Of a DNA stretch of 64,000 bases, positions 12,048 through 22,039 are shown in pieces. Under the pieces are notes generated by a model. The model was not told where the DNA came from and did no database searches. It was given only the letters and a program-made list of their open reading frames with translations. Position 1 is the first letter of the stretch; the number at the start of each line of letters is the position of its first letter. The position numbers and the translations under genes were made by a program. The DNA comes from Seriola aureovittata. Its lineage: Eukaryota > Chordata > Actinopteri > Carangiformes > Carangidae. The stretch lies in the NCBI RefSeq assembly GCF_021018895.1, contig NC_079373.1, positions 16,436,501 to 16,500,500 of the forward strand. The letters run 5' to 3'.

Positions 12048-14600
12048 GTACAGTAGGCCGCCAGTTTTATTTGTTTTGTTGTGAAGCTTTAAGGGGTTTA
12101 AAGTATTTCCGGAGCTTCCCGATGTGTTACTGAAACCAAGCTTCGACTTATCTCAGAACAATTGCTCTCTTTAGGCCTGCTGCAAAACCGAATGGGTGGT
12201 CAGCTTGATTTGTAGGTCACTTTATAAACAGTCAAAGTAAGTGGAGGGAGTGCAAGATAAACGAAAAGATGTGTTGAATAGTGTGAAAATGGCCTTCACA
12301 TGCAAGCATGATGAGCAAGGGTTAGCTGTTGTTGTTATTATTGGTTGCTTCGGTGCATTTGGCTGTAAGAGGACATCACTCCTTTATTCCCTGCCGAAAT
12401 TTAGCTAAAGTCGGTTATTGTGAGCGTTACGGCCTGAAACCTGCTACTCTAGAAAGCCACAATGTCCACATTGGCTGTAGAGCGCATGTAGACTACTACA
12501 CAGCTACGCCTGCTAAATAAGCCAAGTTGAGTCTCTCACGCCCACCCGGACCAGAGATGCTTCTCAGCACGCGGGCGCTGCTGTCAACAAAACAGCAAAA
12601 CACAAACTATTTAAGAACACCTTATGAAACCTGAGCTGGTTAAGAAATGGTGTTTAGTGTTAGAAAGCGGTTTTAACACCGACTTTCAAAAAGCCGTCGC
12701 GTTGAACTTCGTGCACATGTAGTTGAAGGTGGACTGTTGCAGCGAGGCGGCTCTGGAATAACAAAGAGTAAAGATCAAATTACACGATTATCTGAGAACA
12801 GCTTTCTCGTAAATTTGAGGACACGTCGTTTTTCTTTCGAAATGTGTTTGTCTTAGTTTATCTCACTACGTAAAGTTGATGTAGGGGAGGAAAGTCTGGC
12901 TCCGTCGAACAGAGGACGGTCATCATAAAATGGGTGCGCATGAAGCAGGTCGTGTGGCATGCCATGCTTCCTCGCTGGAGTGGGCGGTGAAATCGGCGAC
13001 TTGCACTTTTCTCTCGATAAAAATAAGTGCATTTCACGGTGTCTTATTTTATTTTAAAAGGCAGAGGTGCCTTTCGCACAAGCCCCAATCGCTTTCGAGG
13101 GAATTTTTACAGTTTACTTTAAATATTACAGTTTTTGCGGAAAATCGCATCACACCCCCTTCTCCACACTGCCTCCGCCTTTGAAGTGTGTTGCCATGTT
13201 GAGTTGCGTCACGTACTGTATTCTGCTGCAGAGATCGTCTGTTGATGACAGAGCACACACTCGAGGCTTAAAAAACTTGTAGCATACTCCAGAACACATA
13301 CACGAGCAGATACAATGTTGTTTTTATATAATAACGTCTATGAAATTACGGCTCTGAATCAATGAGACTGCTTTAATTACCATTCTGAATATATCTGTTT
13401 TGTTCAGAACATTATTGATTATTCTCTTCTTTTAATCTAATTGCTTGTAAGTGTGTTATGTTGCGTGTTACCTGCGTGTTACGTGTGTTGCTGTTGTCTT
13501 AATCAGGACACTCGTGTAAATGTTTAATCTCAGTGGAGCACTTTCCCCGTTAAACAGAGCTACAATTCGACCTCTGCATAATTGTAGGACATTGGCTTAA
13601 ATGCCAGTTTCTGGAGGAAAATACTGCAGGAGTAAAGTTTGTACATTGAAATCCGGCAGTTGTGATACTTTACATGGCTATGTTATGTATCTGTTATTTC
13701 ATGGATTTTCATTCTAATTGTATACACTTACCATGTAAGAGTTTTCACTGCTGAAAATGAGTCTTTTTGCCGTGTCATTTTTTCATACTTATATTGCTAT
13801 CTTCAGCCATCGGGCGACTGTTTTCTAGTTCTCATCTTCTACCCCTAACAAAGTATCTGATATAACCAGCAGAGTGAGAGGTTTTTATTTTCCCTGCTCT
13901 TTGCTTGCTCTCTGTGGCACCGCACTGACAGAAGACCCCGAGGACTGATGGCAAGAAAAAAAAACCCAGTCTGGGGGGCGCGGCTCGCAGTTTTGCCGCA
14001 GTTCAGGTCTACATGTGCTGTGGAGGATACATTTTGCCTAGCAACATAAATCATAATTCCTGTGCATAATCGGCGCACTTATTGCATTTCGAGTGATTCT
14101 ATCTCGGACACATTTATATTTTTGCAATTCTCATGCATGTATGCAACATACTCTTGCATTCCGTGGTTTATTTTTGACCATAACATATAATGTATTTATC
14201 TGCAGGATGAAGGCTGAGACTAAGTGCGTGCTTATGTTTATATTTTGAGTTTCCAAAATGAAGCGTGCATCCTGTGAGCGCAGCTTGGTGACATGATCTG
14301 TCTGACACGCTGTCTGACTATTGACCTACTTCCCCCATGTGGGTCAGAGCGGAGAGATGCATTAACAAAATCGCTTTCCGCGGATGTTTTTAGTGCTCTC
14401 TGATCGTGACAAAAATATTTGATACATATCTATTCATTTACATTTGAATAATCTGAAATGGGGCAATAAACTACGATCTCTGATCTGAACTAGAAGGCTA
14501 TGGCTGCCGGATGAGGGGGGCGGGGGTACTGCAGTTAACACATGATGCACACTGATGAGAGCCTGAGATGTAAATATTTCAATCTTTTTTTTGCACTCAG
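12048..14600 (+). other. sinhcaf: First intron of sinhcaf, CpG-bearing
   Basis: About 2.5 kb with no coding match. CpG frequency is visibly higher than in neighbouring introns, especially about 12500-13250 and 13900-14350, and a G-rich GC box lies at about 14515-14526. This suggests that the promoter-associated unmethylated domain, and perhaps an alternative promoter, extends into the intron. Short open frames here match nothing I know. Confidence 0.45.
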
Positions 14601-15988
14601 ATGTTTGGCTTTCACAAGCCGAAAATGTACAGGAGTCTGGACGGCTGCTGCATCTGCCGCGCAAAGTCGTCAAGCTCTCGTTTCACGGACAGCAAGCGAT
14701 ATGAGAAGGAGTTCAGGAGCTGTTTCGGGTAGGAGGCACACCTGAGCACGTGGAGTTTGTAGCAATAATATGTATATTTTAACATGCCTTATTGATAGGA
14801 AAGATCTTCCCTCACAAGGTGTTACTATCTTGCAGATTGAGTGAAACGCGTTCTGGAGAAATCTGTAATGCCTGTGTGCTCCTGGTGAAACGGTGGAAAA
14901 AGCTACCTGTGGGAACTAAGAAGAACTGGAACCACGTGAGTGAGAATCATATGGTTGAGCTATTACTGGGCCTTGATTAAATACTTGAATCATGGGAACT
15001 CATTAACAATCAACATTTCTCGTTGCCTTTCTTCTCCCCTGCTTCATACAGGTGGTGGATGCCAGGGGAGGTCCCAGCTTAAAGATAACTTCCAGGCCCA
15101 AGAAGATAAAGTCCGTCTCCAAGAAAGCGCGGCCTAGCCAGATCAGCAGGCTGCAGAAAGAGCTTAAAAGAAACAGTGAGCCCTGCATTTTTCTCATTCA
15201 ATGATACAATTACATGTTTAATCGCACTCACTCATTTGTTTCTTTTGTTAAAAACACACCACACAAGTAACACCTAATCCTCCCTTCACATTTGGCACTT
15301 GGTTCTACCCACTAGATTCAGATGCTCACAGCACCACCTCCAGTGCCTCTCCTGCTCAGTCTCCCAGCTACAGCAACCTGTCGGACGACGGGTCTGACAC
15401 TGAGCTGAGCCCAGGATCAAGCCGCTCACCTGTTTTCTCCTTCCTGGATCTCACCTACTGGAAGAGGTAAGTCAGACAGTGAGGCAGTGGCACTTCTTTG
15501 TGCTACAGATTCATTATTTAGGATTTAGAAGCACACGTTGCAGATTGTTTTTGATACTACATATAAAAAAGAGCCATTTTTGTCCATGGAGCATATTTTC
15601 ACATTGTGGTCTTGCTGCATACATTTGAATAGGAATAATGTATCATGTTTTGTGTAGGCAAAAAGTGTGCTGTGGAATAATCTACAAGGGGCGCTTTGGG
15701 GAGGTGCTCATCGACCCGCATTTGTTCAAACCGTGCTGCCGCAACAAACAACGACAGCAGCAGCAGCAAGAGGAGGAGGAAGAAGATGAAGAGGAGGAAG
15801 ATGAGGAGGAGGAAGTGGAGGTAGTGGAGGGCCAGGTGGGCATGGATGTCAGCGGGCAAAATTCCCAGACGGGAGAGGAAGTGAAGGAGACGCCAACATG
15901 TGAGGAAAATGCAGAGCCTGCTCAGTTATGCGTTACCGTGACAACACCTCCAACCAGGAGCGTGGTGGCGGCGGAGGAAGGGTGGTAA
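14601..15988 (+). CDS. sinhcaf: SIN3-HDAC complex-associated factor (FAM60A), 6 coding exons
   Basis: Exons 14601-14728, 14836-14935, 15052-15175, 15316-15466 and 15658-15988 join in frame to 277 residues (vertebrate orthologues are about 220); counting the inferred leader gives six exons in all, five of them coding. The ATG at 14601 directly follows the acceptor TTGCACTCAG. The N-terminus is the family signature MFGFHKPKMYRS, followed by a zinc-binding cysteine set (C16, C17, C19, C41, C53, C56 in DGCCICRAK ... EICNACVLL), the SDAHSTTSSASPAQSP block, FSFLDLTYWKRQK and GRFGEVLIDPHLFKPCC. Known role: a subunit of SIN3A/HDAC1 co-repressor complexes in the nucleus, acting in cell-cycle and TGF-beta-linked gene repression. 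The extra length is C-terminal: a glutamine run then about 15 consecutive Glu/Asp (about 201-220) and a Thr/Glu-rich tail ending EEGW, like the E-W end of mammals. The symbol is secure. Confidence 0.95.
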
Positions 15989-17905
15989 AGTAAAAACCCC
16001 CCTTGCACACATCTCTGAAGAAATCTTGGGGTGCTGTTTTTCTCTCGAGCACTTATAGAAAGAAGTCGCCTCAGATTGCCTTCAATCATAAAGCAGCTGA
16101 AAATCCTTTGGTCTTCTCCACAATAATGTTGGAGGTTTGTTTATTATGTTTAAACGGTAACTTATGGACTGTTGTGTTTCCACTTTGTCTTTTTTTTTGT
16201 ATTTAATATTCCAACCATCCTGACGGTGGGCCATCATCCGTAGTGTTTTTGATCTACTTTAGATGAAATGCTGGAGCTCTAGTTTGCTGGTACATTTAAA
16301 AGAATTTATTCCAAAACGCAATAGATCCACTTACTCACAGAAAAAGGTGCTACTTGAAATTCATTTCTCAACACTTCAAACATACAGCTGAAACCATTCT
16401 CAACATGGATGTTTTGTAAGCATATATGTCAAGATGACTGATATGATGGGATTAGTTTTGCTTTCTTTGTTCAGAGTTGATAGCTCTTTTTTTAAATGGT
16501 GGATATCTCGTTTTGGAATGAATGACACTTTACATTAACAGAGCACAGACCTGTACAGTAGCCCTTGTGTTTGTGTCTATTCACATTGACATCCACTCCT
16601 ATCAAAGATTTTGTGTTTGTAGACTGGATTAGCGTCTCTGTGTGCAAATACGTATGTGGGTCCCATTTAAATAAGGCCTATTCACAGCTTCAACAGCAAA
16701 TACACCAGCCTTAATTATGTGTTACAGACAGTGCTAGTGTTAATTCTGGATTGGTATTTAGGAACAAAAAGGGACAGTAGCTATATTTATCGTGGCCTCA
16801 GCAACACATAGTGCATTTTGCATGAATGGCAAGCCACTCATCCAAAAGACCTAATGATCTGATGCATGAGTCTACTAAAATTGCATGGCCTTATATAAAC
16901 TGTAAATCTTACTTTTATTTTTTGGATCCATTTCTCTGAAGTTTTAACTTATTTTTATATGTAAAAAAAAAAAAAAGAAAAAGGAAAAATATAAGTGTCT
17001 TTGCATAATAATACCACACAATACTACAGCAAAACACACAATCGGTCTATAGTCATTCAGCAATATCAATATCAGTGATTTCCCTCATTCCCGGTCAGTA
17101 TATGGTAAAATACTTTATACAAGCTGAAATTCTATGCCATTGCCTCTTATATACCACACATGTTGTGATATATAGCCTAATATTACTTTATTTATCAAAT
17201 GAAAGCCAAAGCACATTGAAATTCACCCAATGTCAAATCAATGCAGGTTTTCTATGGACACTTGTGCTTGTCCGAGGTCATTTGTATGTATGTTTATGGT
17301 ATTCTAAAAACAAACACTAATATGAAATTTCATACATGTGATGTTGTAGTCGGGAGCAGGGGGTGTGTTATGTACATAAGGGGTTGGGTGAGCCATTTGG
17401 CTCTTATATGGGTTTCATTATTTATTTATTTCATATTTATTTATATCACTGCATCCCCACTTAGAAGTGTAATACTCCAAATTCTTCTCATCTTTAGCTT
17501 ACGTCTAGCATGGTTTTTGTACATCAGAAATCGAATGTAATTCTCACACAAGCTTTGTTTAACGTTGTGTTGAATTACCGGTTGTCAATATTTGTGAAAT
17601 GATGTTAAGTATTTATTTACTCATCAGTTGAGTTGCGCGCAACCTAACTTATTCTGTATCATCATTTTAGATCTGTATCATGTAGAGTGAAACGAATGAT
17701 AGATTGCAACCAAACTGTACTTTTCCCCTGTTTAGCCTGTAGCTTAAAAATGTTACAGAACAGTAGGATACCTAACTCTAGACTTGCATGTACTGTTGCT
17801 ATGCATTTACTTAGCTTACAAGTTAGACAAAGCGGTTTTGTATTTTTTATACATCATGTACTTTTTTTACTTGTCCCTCAATAAAAGTAATTTTGTGAGT
17901 TTTCT
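15989..17905 (+). other. sinhcaf: sinhcaf 3' UTR
   Basis: About 1.9 kb of AT-rich non-coding sequence runs from the stop codon to a canonical AATAAA at 17880-17885, with a GT-rich stretch just after. An A-rich run lies at about 16962-16990. A long 3' UTR fits the mammalian orthologue. The end point is inferred. Confidence 0.6.
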
Positions 17906-18540
17906 GGAAGTATGTGGAGTTACTGAATTTATTGGTATAAGGTGGATAAACATGAACTCAGCAGGAACAAAAGGCACAAAACTGTCCTCTCCTATTTAGG
18001 CTTTTGAAATTTAGCAAATTTATTTTTATAATTTAGAAATGTTTCAAAACAATGATAATAACAAAGAAAATGTACAGTAAGCTTATTGAAGTGATTCTTA
18101 CAGAAAATAAAAGCACAGGGCTTACACCTGCATGAGTCAAGATATTTGTCAACCCTTGCAGCATTATGCAGCATTATAGTCTGTCTGTTATCCACAGATC
18201 CGCAGCACAGCACAGTCAAAATACACCCAAACTGTTCCCACCAGATAAATATCACTGTACTACTTTAAAAGCTTTCTCTGTTCTGATGAAATAAGCAGAA
18301 TTTTTAAATTGTACCGTGGGGAAATTTTTTGGGTGATGTGCCTCCTATGGATGTTCCACATTCATAAATCATGGATAGTATGATAGATAATCATTAGCTA
18401 TAATCAGGGTTTTTTGGAATATATATTTGAGTAGAAAAGAAATATGGAAACAGAAATATGCCTAAATCATACTCCTTAATGGTGTACATCTGTAATTTGC
18501 GCAGTTTTAAATAAAGAAAAGAAAAAAAATCAAATGAAAA
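17906..18540. other. Intergenic spacer sinhcaf-kxd1
   Basis: AT-rich sequence of about 0.6 kb without gene or repeat that I can identify. A minus-strand open frame of 87 codons (17992-18255) lacks any recognisable domain and reads as chance. Confidence 0.5.
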
Positions 18541-18697
18541 AAAAACCGGAAACGGTAGTCCTATGACAGGAAGTTAAAAAAAATGCGGATGTGCTTTGTT
18601 TTTATTTTACAGCCAGCTGTCAGGTGTAGCTTTAGGCTGCATATGTAGTTTCAAATCTGTTATTTAGACGGACAGAGGTCTAAAAACAACCACTGGG
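18541..18697 (+). promoter_or_regulatory. kxd1: kxd1 promoter and probable non-coding first exon
   Basis: Two ETS-type motifs lie close together: ACCGGAA at 18545-18551 and CAGGAAGT at 18568-18575, a common arrangement in TATA-less housekeeping promoters. A good donor (GGG|GTAGGT) at 18697/18698 would end a leader exon that splices to the acceptor ending at 19039. The start site is not visible. Confidence 0.4.
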
Positions 18698-19060
18698 GTA
18701 GGTAACATGAATGTTGTAGCTCTGGTTGTTATTTTAGCTTACAAGCTAACGGTGTAATTTCGTCCAGGCTGCTGAACTGTTTATAAAGTTACTCATCGGT
18801 ACAAAATCCTGCGATTAAAATATCTCAGAGAAAATGAACATCTGGGGTTGACTTCCCTGGACAGAATGTTAAGTGAAATAACGTTATTGAATCTAACTAG
18901 CTGTTAATGCAGATATCAGCACTGAATAGGTTTATTATTAAGCTTTCTCTGTGAGTTCATGGTTCAGTGCGCTTACGTTGTTGATCTATGTGATTATTAC
19001 ATTACTCGCACTGTTCTGAATTAAAGTTTGTATTCTCAGCTTTTCGTCTGGATCTTCATC

Positions 19061-20014
19061 ATGGCGGAGCCCACAGCATCTGGCGTGTTCTGTGGCAGGA
19101 TGCTGAGCATGGTCAACTCTGAGGATGTTAACGCCATCATCCAAGCTCAGAGACACATGTGAGTGTTGTGCTCTGATCAGCTTCATCTGCTTCTTTATAT
19201 TTCTAAGTATGAAATGTGCTGTTTGCTGAAGGTCAGTTCACCTGTACATGACAGTGATGCTGCCACGTGGCTTGTTCTTTGCAAACTGCCATCTGTAAAT
19301 TGTTGTTGCTTTGCTGACTTATTGTGACTTATTGTGGAAACAGGCTTGACCGCTTTGAGAAAACCAATGAAATGCTGATCAACTTCAACGGGCTATCTAA
19401 CGTGCGACTGCAGCAGATGAATGAGCACTTTCTGCTTCACACCCGCACCCTTGTGGAGATGAAGAAAGATCTGGACAGCATCTTTAGAAGGATCAGGTAA
19501 ACACAACCCCACCAGTGCAAAACTTATGCACACACAAACACAACTTCTTGATTTTTTTTGTCTCTTCTGCCTCACCAGAACACTAAAAGGGAAGATTGCT
19601 AAGCAGTACCCAGATGCTTTCAGCAGTGAGTTAGCTTTTTCTTTCCATTCATCATTTCATAAACACAATCAACTTCCCCAAATCAGCTTGTTCAAATGTT
19701 ATGTCTAAATATCTCTATAATATAAAATATCCCTGTTCTTTTTTTCTTATTTGGCAGATATTCATGAGTCACCGATCCTCGAGGAGGACGACGATGAGTT
19801 TGACCCAGTTCCCCACAGTGTTGCTACAACAATCGTAACAGCCATCTCAGAGCAGAGCACAGAATCATGTGACACAAGTCCAGATGTGGTCTCACCCACT
19901 GTGAGCAGATGCTCTGAAGATCTCTCCCAAGAGCCGCCTGACACGCCCACCTCTTACGTCCTAGAGACCGCCGTACTACAGGACGAAGGTCCTGACTCTG
20001 TACCTGCAGAATAG
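19061..20014 (+). CDS. kxd1: KxDL motif-containing protein 1 (BORC subunit), 4 coding exons
   Basis: Coding parts 19061-19158, 19344-19496, 19579-19625 and 19758-20014 join in frame to 184 residues (human 176). The ATG lies 21 bases into an exon that follows the acceptor TATTCTCAG. The first ~90 residues are strongly family-like: [31 protein letters not shown], and the KxDL signature as KKDL at residues 73-76 inside [20 protein letters not shown], a helical coiled-coil segment. The last exon encodes an acidic/Ser-Thr-rich tail with the conserved [17 protein letters not shown] stretch. Known role: subunit of BORC, the complex on the lysosome surface that recruits ARL8 and kinesin for outward lysosome movement; it also contacts BLOC-1 components. 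A compact gene on the same strand as its neighbours. Confidence 0.95.
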
Positions 20015-20120
20015 AGCGGACACTTTGTGAAGCAATTTAAGTCACTTGAAACTGAGCTTCATCCTTACAACTATTCTAGGAGGAATTAGCAGGAGGTCAT
20101 GTTGTATATTTGAGTTTTTG

Positions 20121-20148
20121 TTCCATACAGGGTCCAGGGCAGGTGCCT
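20121..20148 (+). repeat. 28-bp exact direct repeat, copy 1
   Basis: The 28 bases beginning TTCCATACAGGG and ending AGGTGCCT are identical to 21036-21063, 915 bp downstream. Flanks on both sides are unrelated, so it is not part of a longer obvious duplication. Confidence 0.9.
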
Positions 20149-20483
20149 CTACAATATTTGGTGACTTTTCCAGTCATTAATCTATCTGTTGGAAAGAGCA
20201 TCACAACCTTGATGTTGTAGATGGCTATGAACTGTCTATGAGGACACTGGATATTTGTTGGCATGCTTATTTGTCATACGCCTGCACAGCACTAAAATAA
20301 TGCAGCTAATACTTGAAGTTGTATAGTATCTCACTATAAATATATCTGTCTTGTTGACAGTAAACCCGAGCAAACACCCTCAATTGTGTGATTATAAGCA
20401 TATTTCATGTGTATTGAGGTTTGAAGAGATGCACACCTGACTGAGGGTCTCATGATGTGTTAGGATTTGCGAGTAGTTAATAC

Positions 20484-20510
20484 TGTTGTTGTTGTTGTTG
20501 TTGTTGTTGT
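20484..20510 (+). repeat. (GTT)9 microsatellite
   Basis: Nine consecutive TTG/GTT units lie downstream of the kxd1 stop codon. Confidence 0.95.
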
Positions 20511-21035
20511 GGTACAATTAACAATATCACATATTGCAGCATTGTTATTTTGTGTACTCCTGTTAAAACCAGGAATATGAATGATTTTAGCAGCATTTAA
20601 TGTGATACCAATTCACTCTAAGAGCTGGAAACCAGGTTGTGTGACTGAATGTTTTGACCACTCCTCCACATTACTACCCATTAAAGATACAGTTTTGAAA
20701 GGGGGGAATCCAGCCTAAAATGGACTTAATTTGTTATTTCTGTCATATTTATACAGTTTTAATTTGTGGATTTAAATAATATGTTTGCTCTGAATATGCT
20801 AAAAGAACAACACTGTTAAACTTAGTGGCATCTGTACCCACAGAACCACCATCCCATAATTCATCCATGGGGCCATGTGATATTCCAGCAGAGGAATACT
20901 GTACACAAAACACAGATAAGAAGAGATACAGGTTAGGCAGCTTGTTTTGCCCTCAACATCGAGGAGGAGCTGCTCCTTACATGTATAAACAATCAAATGA
21001 CCACAAAGCAATTGCCTAATGATATTAATGGTAAA

Positions 21036-21063
21036 TTCCATACAGGGTCCAGGGCAGGTGCCT
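21036..21063 (+). repeat. 28-bp exact direct repeat, copy 2
   Basis: Second identical copy of 20121-20148, in the same orientation, with unrelated flanks. Confidence 0.9.
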
Positions 21064-21656
21064 GCTTTGCCCAGTTTGTGATCCAGTCTTGGCTGAATCA
21101 AAAGCTTTTAGTTGCTAAAGGAAAATTAGATAGCACATACGAAGTCTTCATATATGATAACATACCATAACATAGTTTTGAATCACTTTGTCGGTTTATT
21201 ATGAACACCGAGCTAAAACAAATGTAGTCAATTACAACAGTCCTGAAATAAGTCCTACTGTTAGATATAATGTAGTTTTTTGTTGAAACTGTGTTAAAGA
21301 GGTCTCGATTATTTTCGAAGGTGAGGTCTGTGGTGCTTGTGAACATGAGTTGCTTTACAATTTGAATAAAAAGAAAAGAGGAAACAGAAATGTGGTTAGG
21401 TTCAGGTTAACGACGTTAATCTGGCCATGGACCCAGGTTATACGGTAGAGGGAAACACATGTCGACGGGAAAACAGATTCCACTTGATGTATGCTCTCCT
21501 CCCGATCCCGATCTGCCGTTGGTGTTACAAATTGTAATTTTAAGTGCATTTTTATTTACTCAGAATGCCTTGGATTTTTTCCCTCCTGCTTTAATGTTAA
21601 TGCAATTTTAAGTTTTAAACCGTGTTCTCAGACATGAAATACGTGTTGCACTATGA

Positions 21657-21675
21657 ACCGACAGAGGGCGCTAAG
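21657..21675 (+). promoter_or_regulatory. CTCF-like motif upstream of ergic2
   Basis: The core ACAGAGGGCGCTA, preceded by CCG, matches 12 of 14 positions of the CTCF core CCASYAGRKGGCRS. It lies between kxd1 and the ergic2 promoter, a usual place for an insulator. Motif match only. Confidence 0.4.
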
Positions 21676-21699
21676 TCCGAATGGGAGCTGTTTTATTTT

Positions 21700-22039
21700 C
21701 AGACAACGGGGTCAAACGACACACTAGCTAACCTCGGTCCATAACACACTCACCGGAAATTTGGGATTTGGGAGCTTCTCGATTTTTTTTTACTTTTACA
21801 AGAAACACTTAACTGACTGTAGAATCACGGGTTTTTTGTTTGTTAGTTCATGTTTTAGTCTGCTAACCTAGCTGACGTTAACGGTTAGCTCGGTGGCTGA
21901 CATGGTCAACGTCAGCATAGAGAAGACAAACGTATGACTGACATCTCAACGGTCATCCCAAACAACCAATCCGTTAATAAACGTCCACTTTATGAGGGTA
22001 TTCACCTGAAGTTACACTGCTCCTCCTGCTGCTCCTAAG
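21700..22039 (+). promoter_or_regulatory. ergic2: ergic2 promoter and 5' leader
   Basis: An ETS-type CACCGGAAAT lies at 21751-21760. No TATA box is evident. The leader before the ATG at 22040 contains two upstream ORFs (21902-21937 and 21934-22038). The transcription start is not visible, so whether both are in the mRNA depends on it starting before about 21900. Confidence 0.4.
21934..22038 (+). CDS. Upstream ORF in ergic2 leader (34 codons)
   Basis: ATG at 21934, stop TAA at 22036-22038, a single base before the ergic2 start ATG at 22040. A shorter uORF (21902-21937, 11 codons) overlaps its start. If the leader is unspliced and begins upstream, ribosomes would end translation directly at the main start, an arrangement that usually lowers or conditions translation of the main frame. 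No peptide function is suggested. The CTCCTAAG before the ATG could alternatively be a splice acceptor. Confidence 0.3.
   Translation: MTDISTVIPNNQSVNKRPLYEGIHLKLHCSSCCS

Larger units (their letters stand above)
20015..21640. other. kxd1 3' UTR and kxd1-ergic2 spacer
   Basis: Non-coding sequence. Possible kxd1 poly(A) signals are ATTAAA at 20680-20685 and AATAAA at 21365-21370; I cannot tell which is used. It contains a (GTT)9 run at 20484-20510 and an exact 28-bp sequence present twice (20121-20148 and 21036-21063). A 100-codon minus-strand frame (20799-21101) has no recognisable domain. Confidence 0.5.

Noticed and set aside
12329..12520. 63-codon frame in the sinhcaf first intron with a hydrophobic start
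   Set aside because: No splice phase or homology that I recognise; it lies in intron sequence.
20799..21101. 100-codon minus-strand frame downstream of kxd1
   Set aside because: No domain or splice context; contains one copy of the 28-bp repeat; likely chance.
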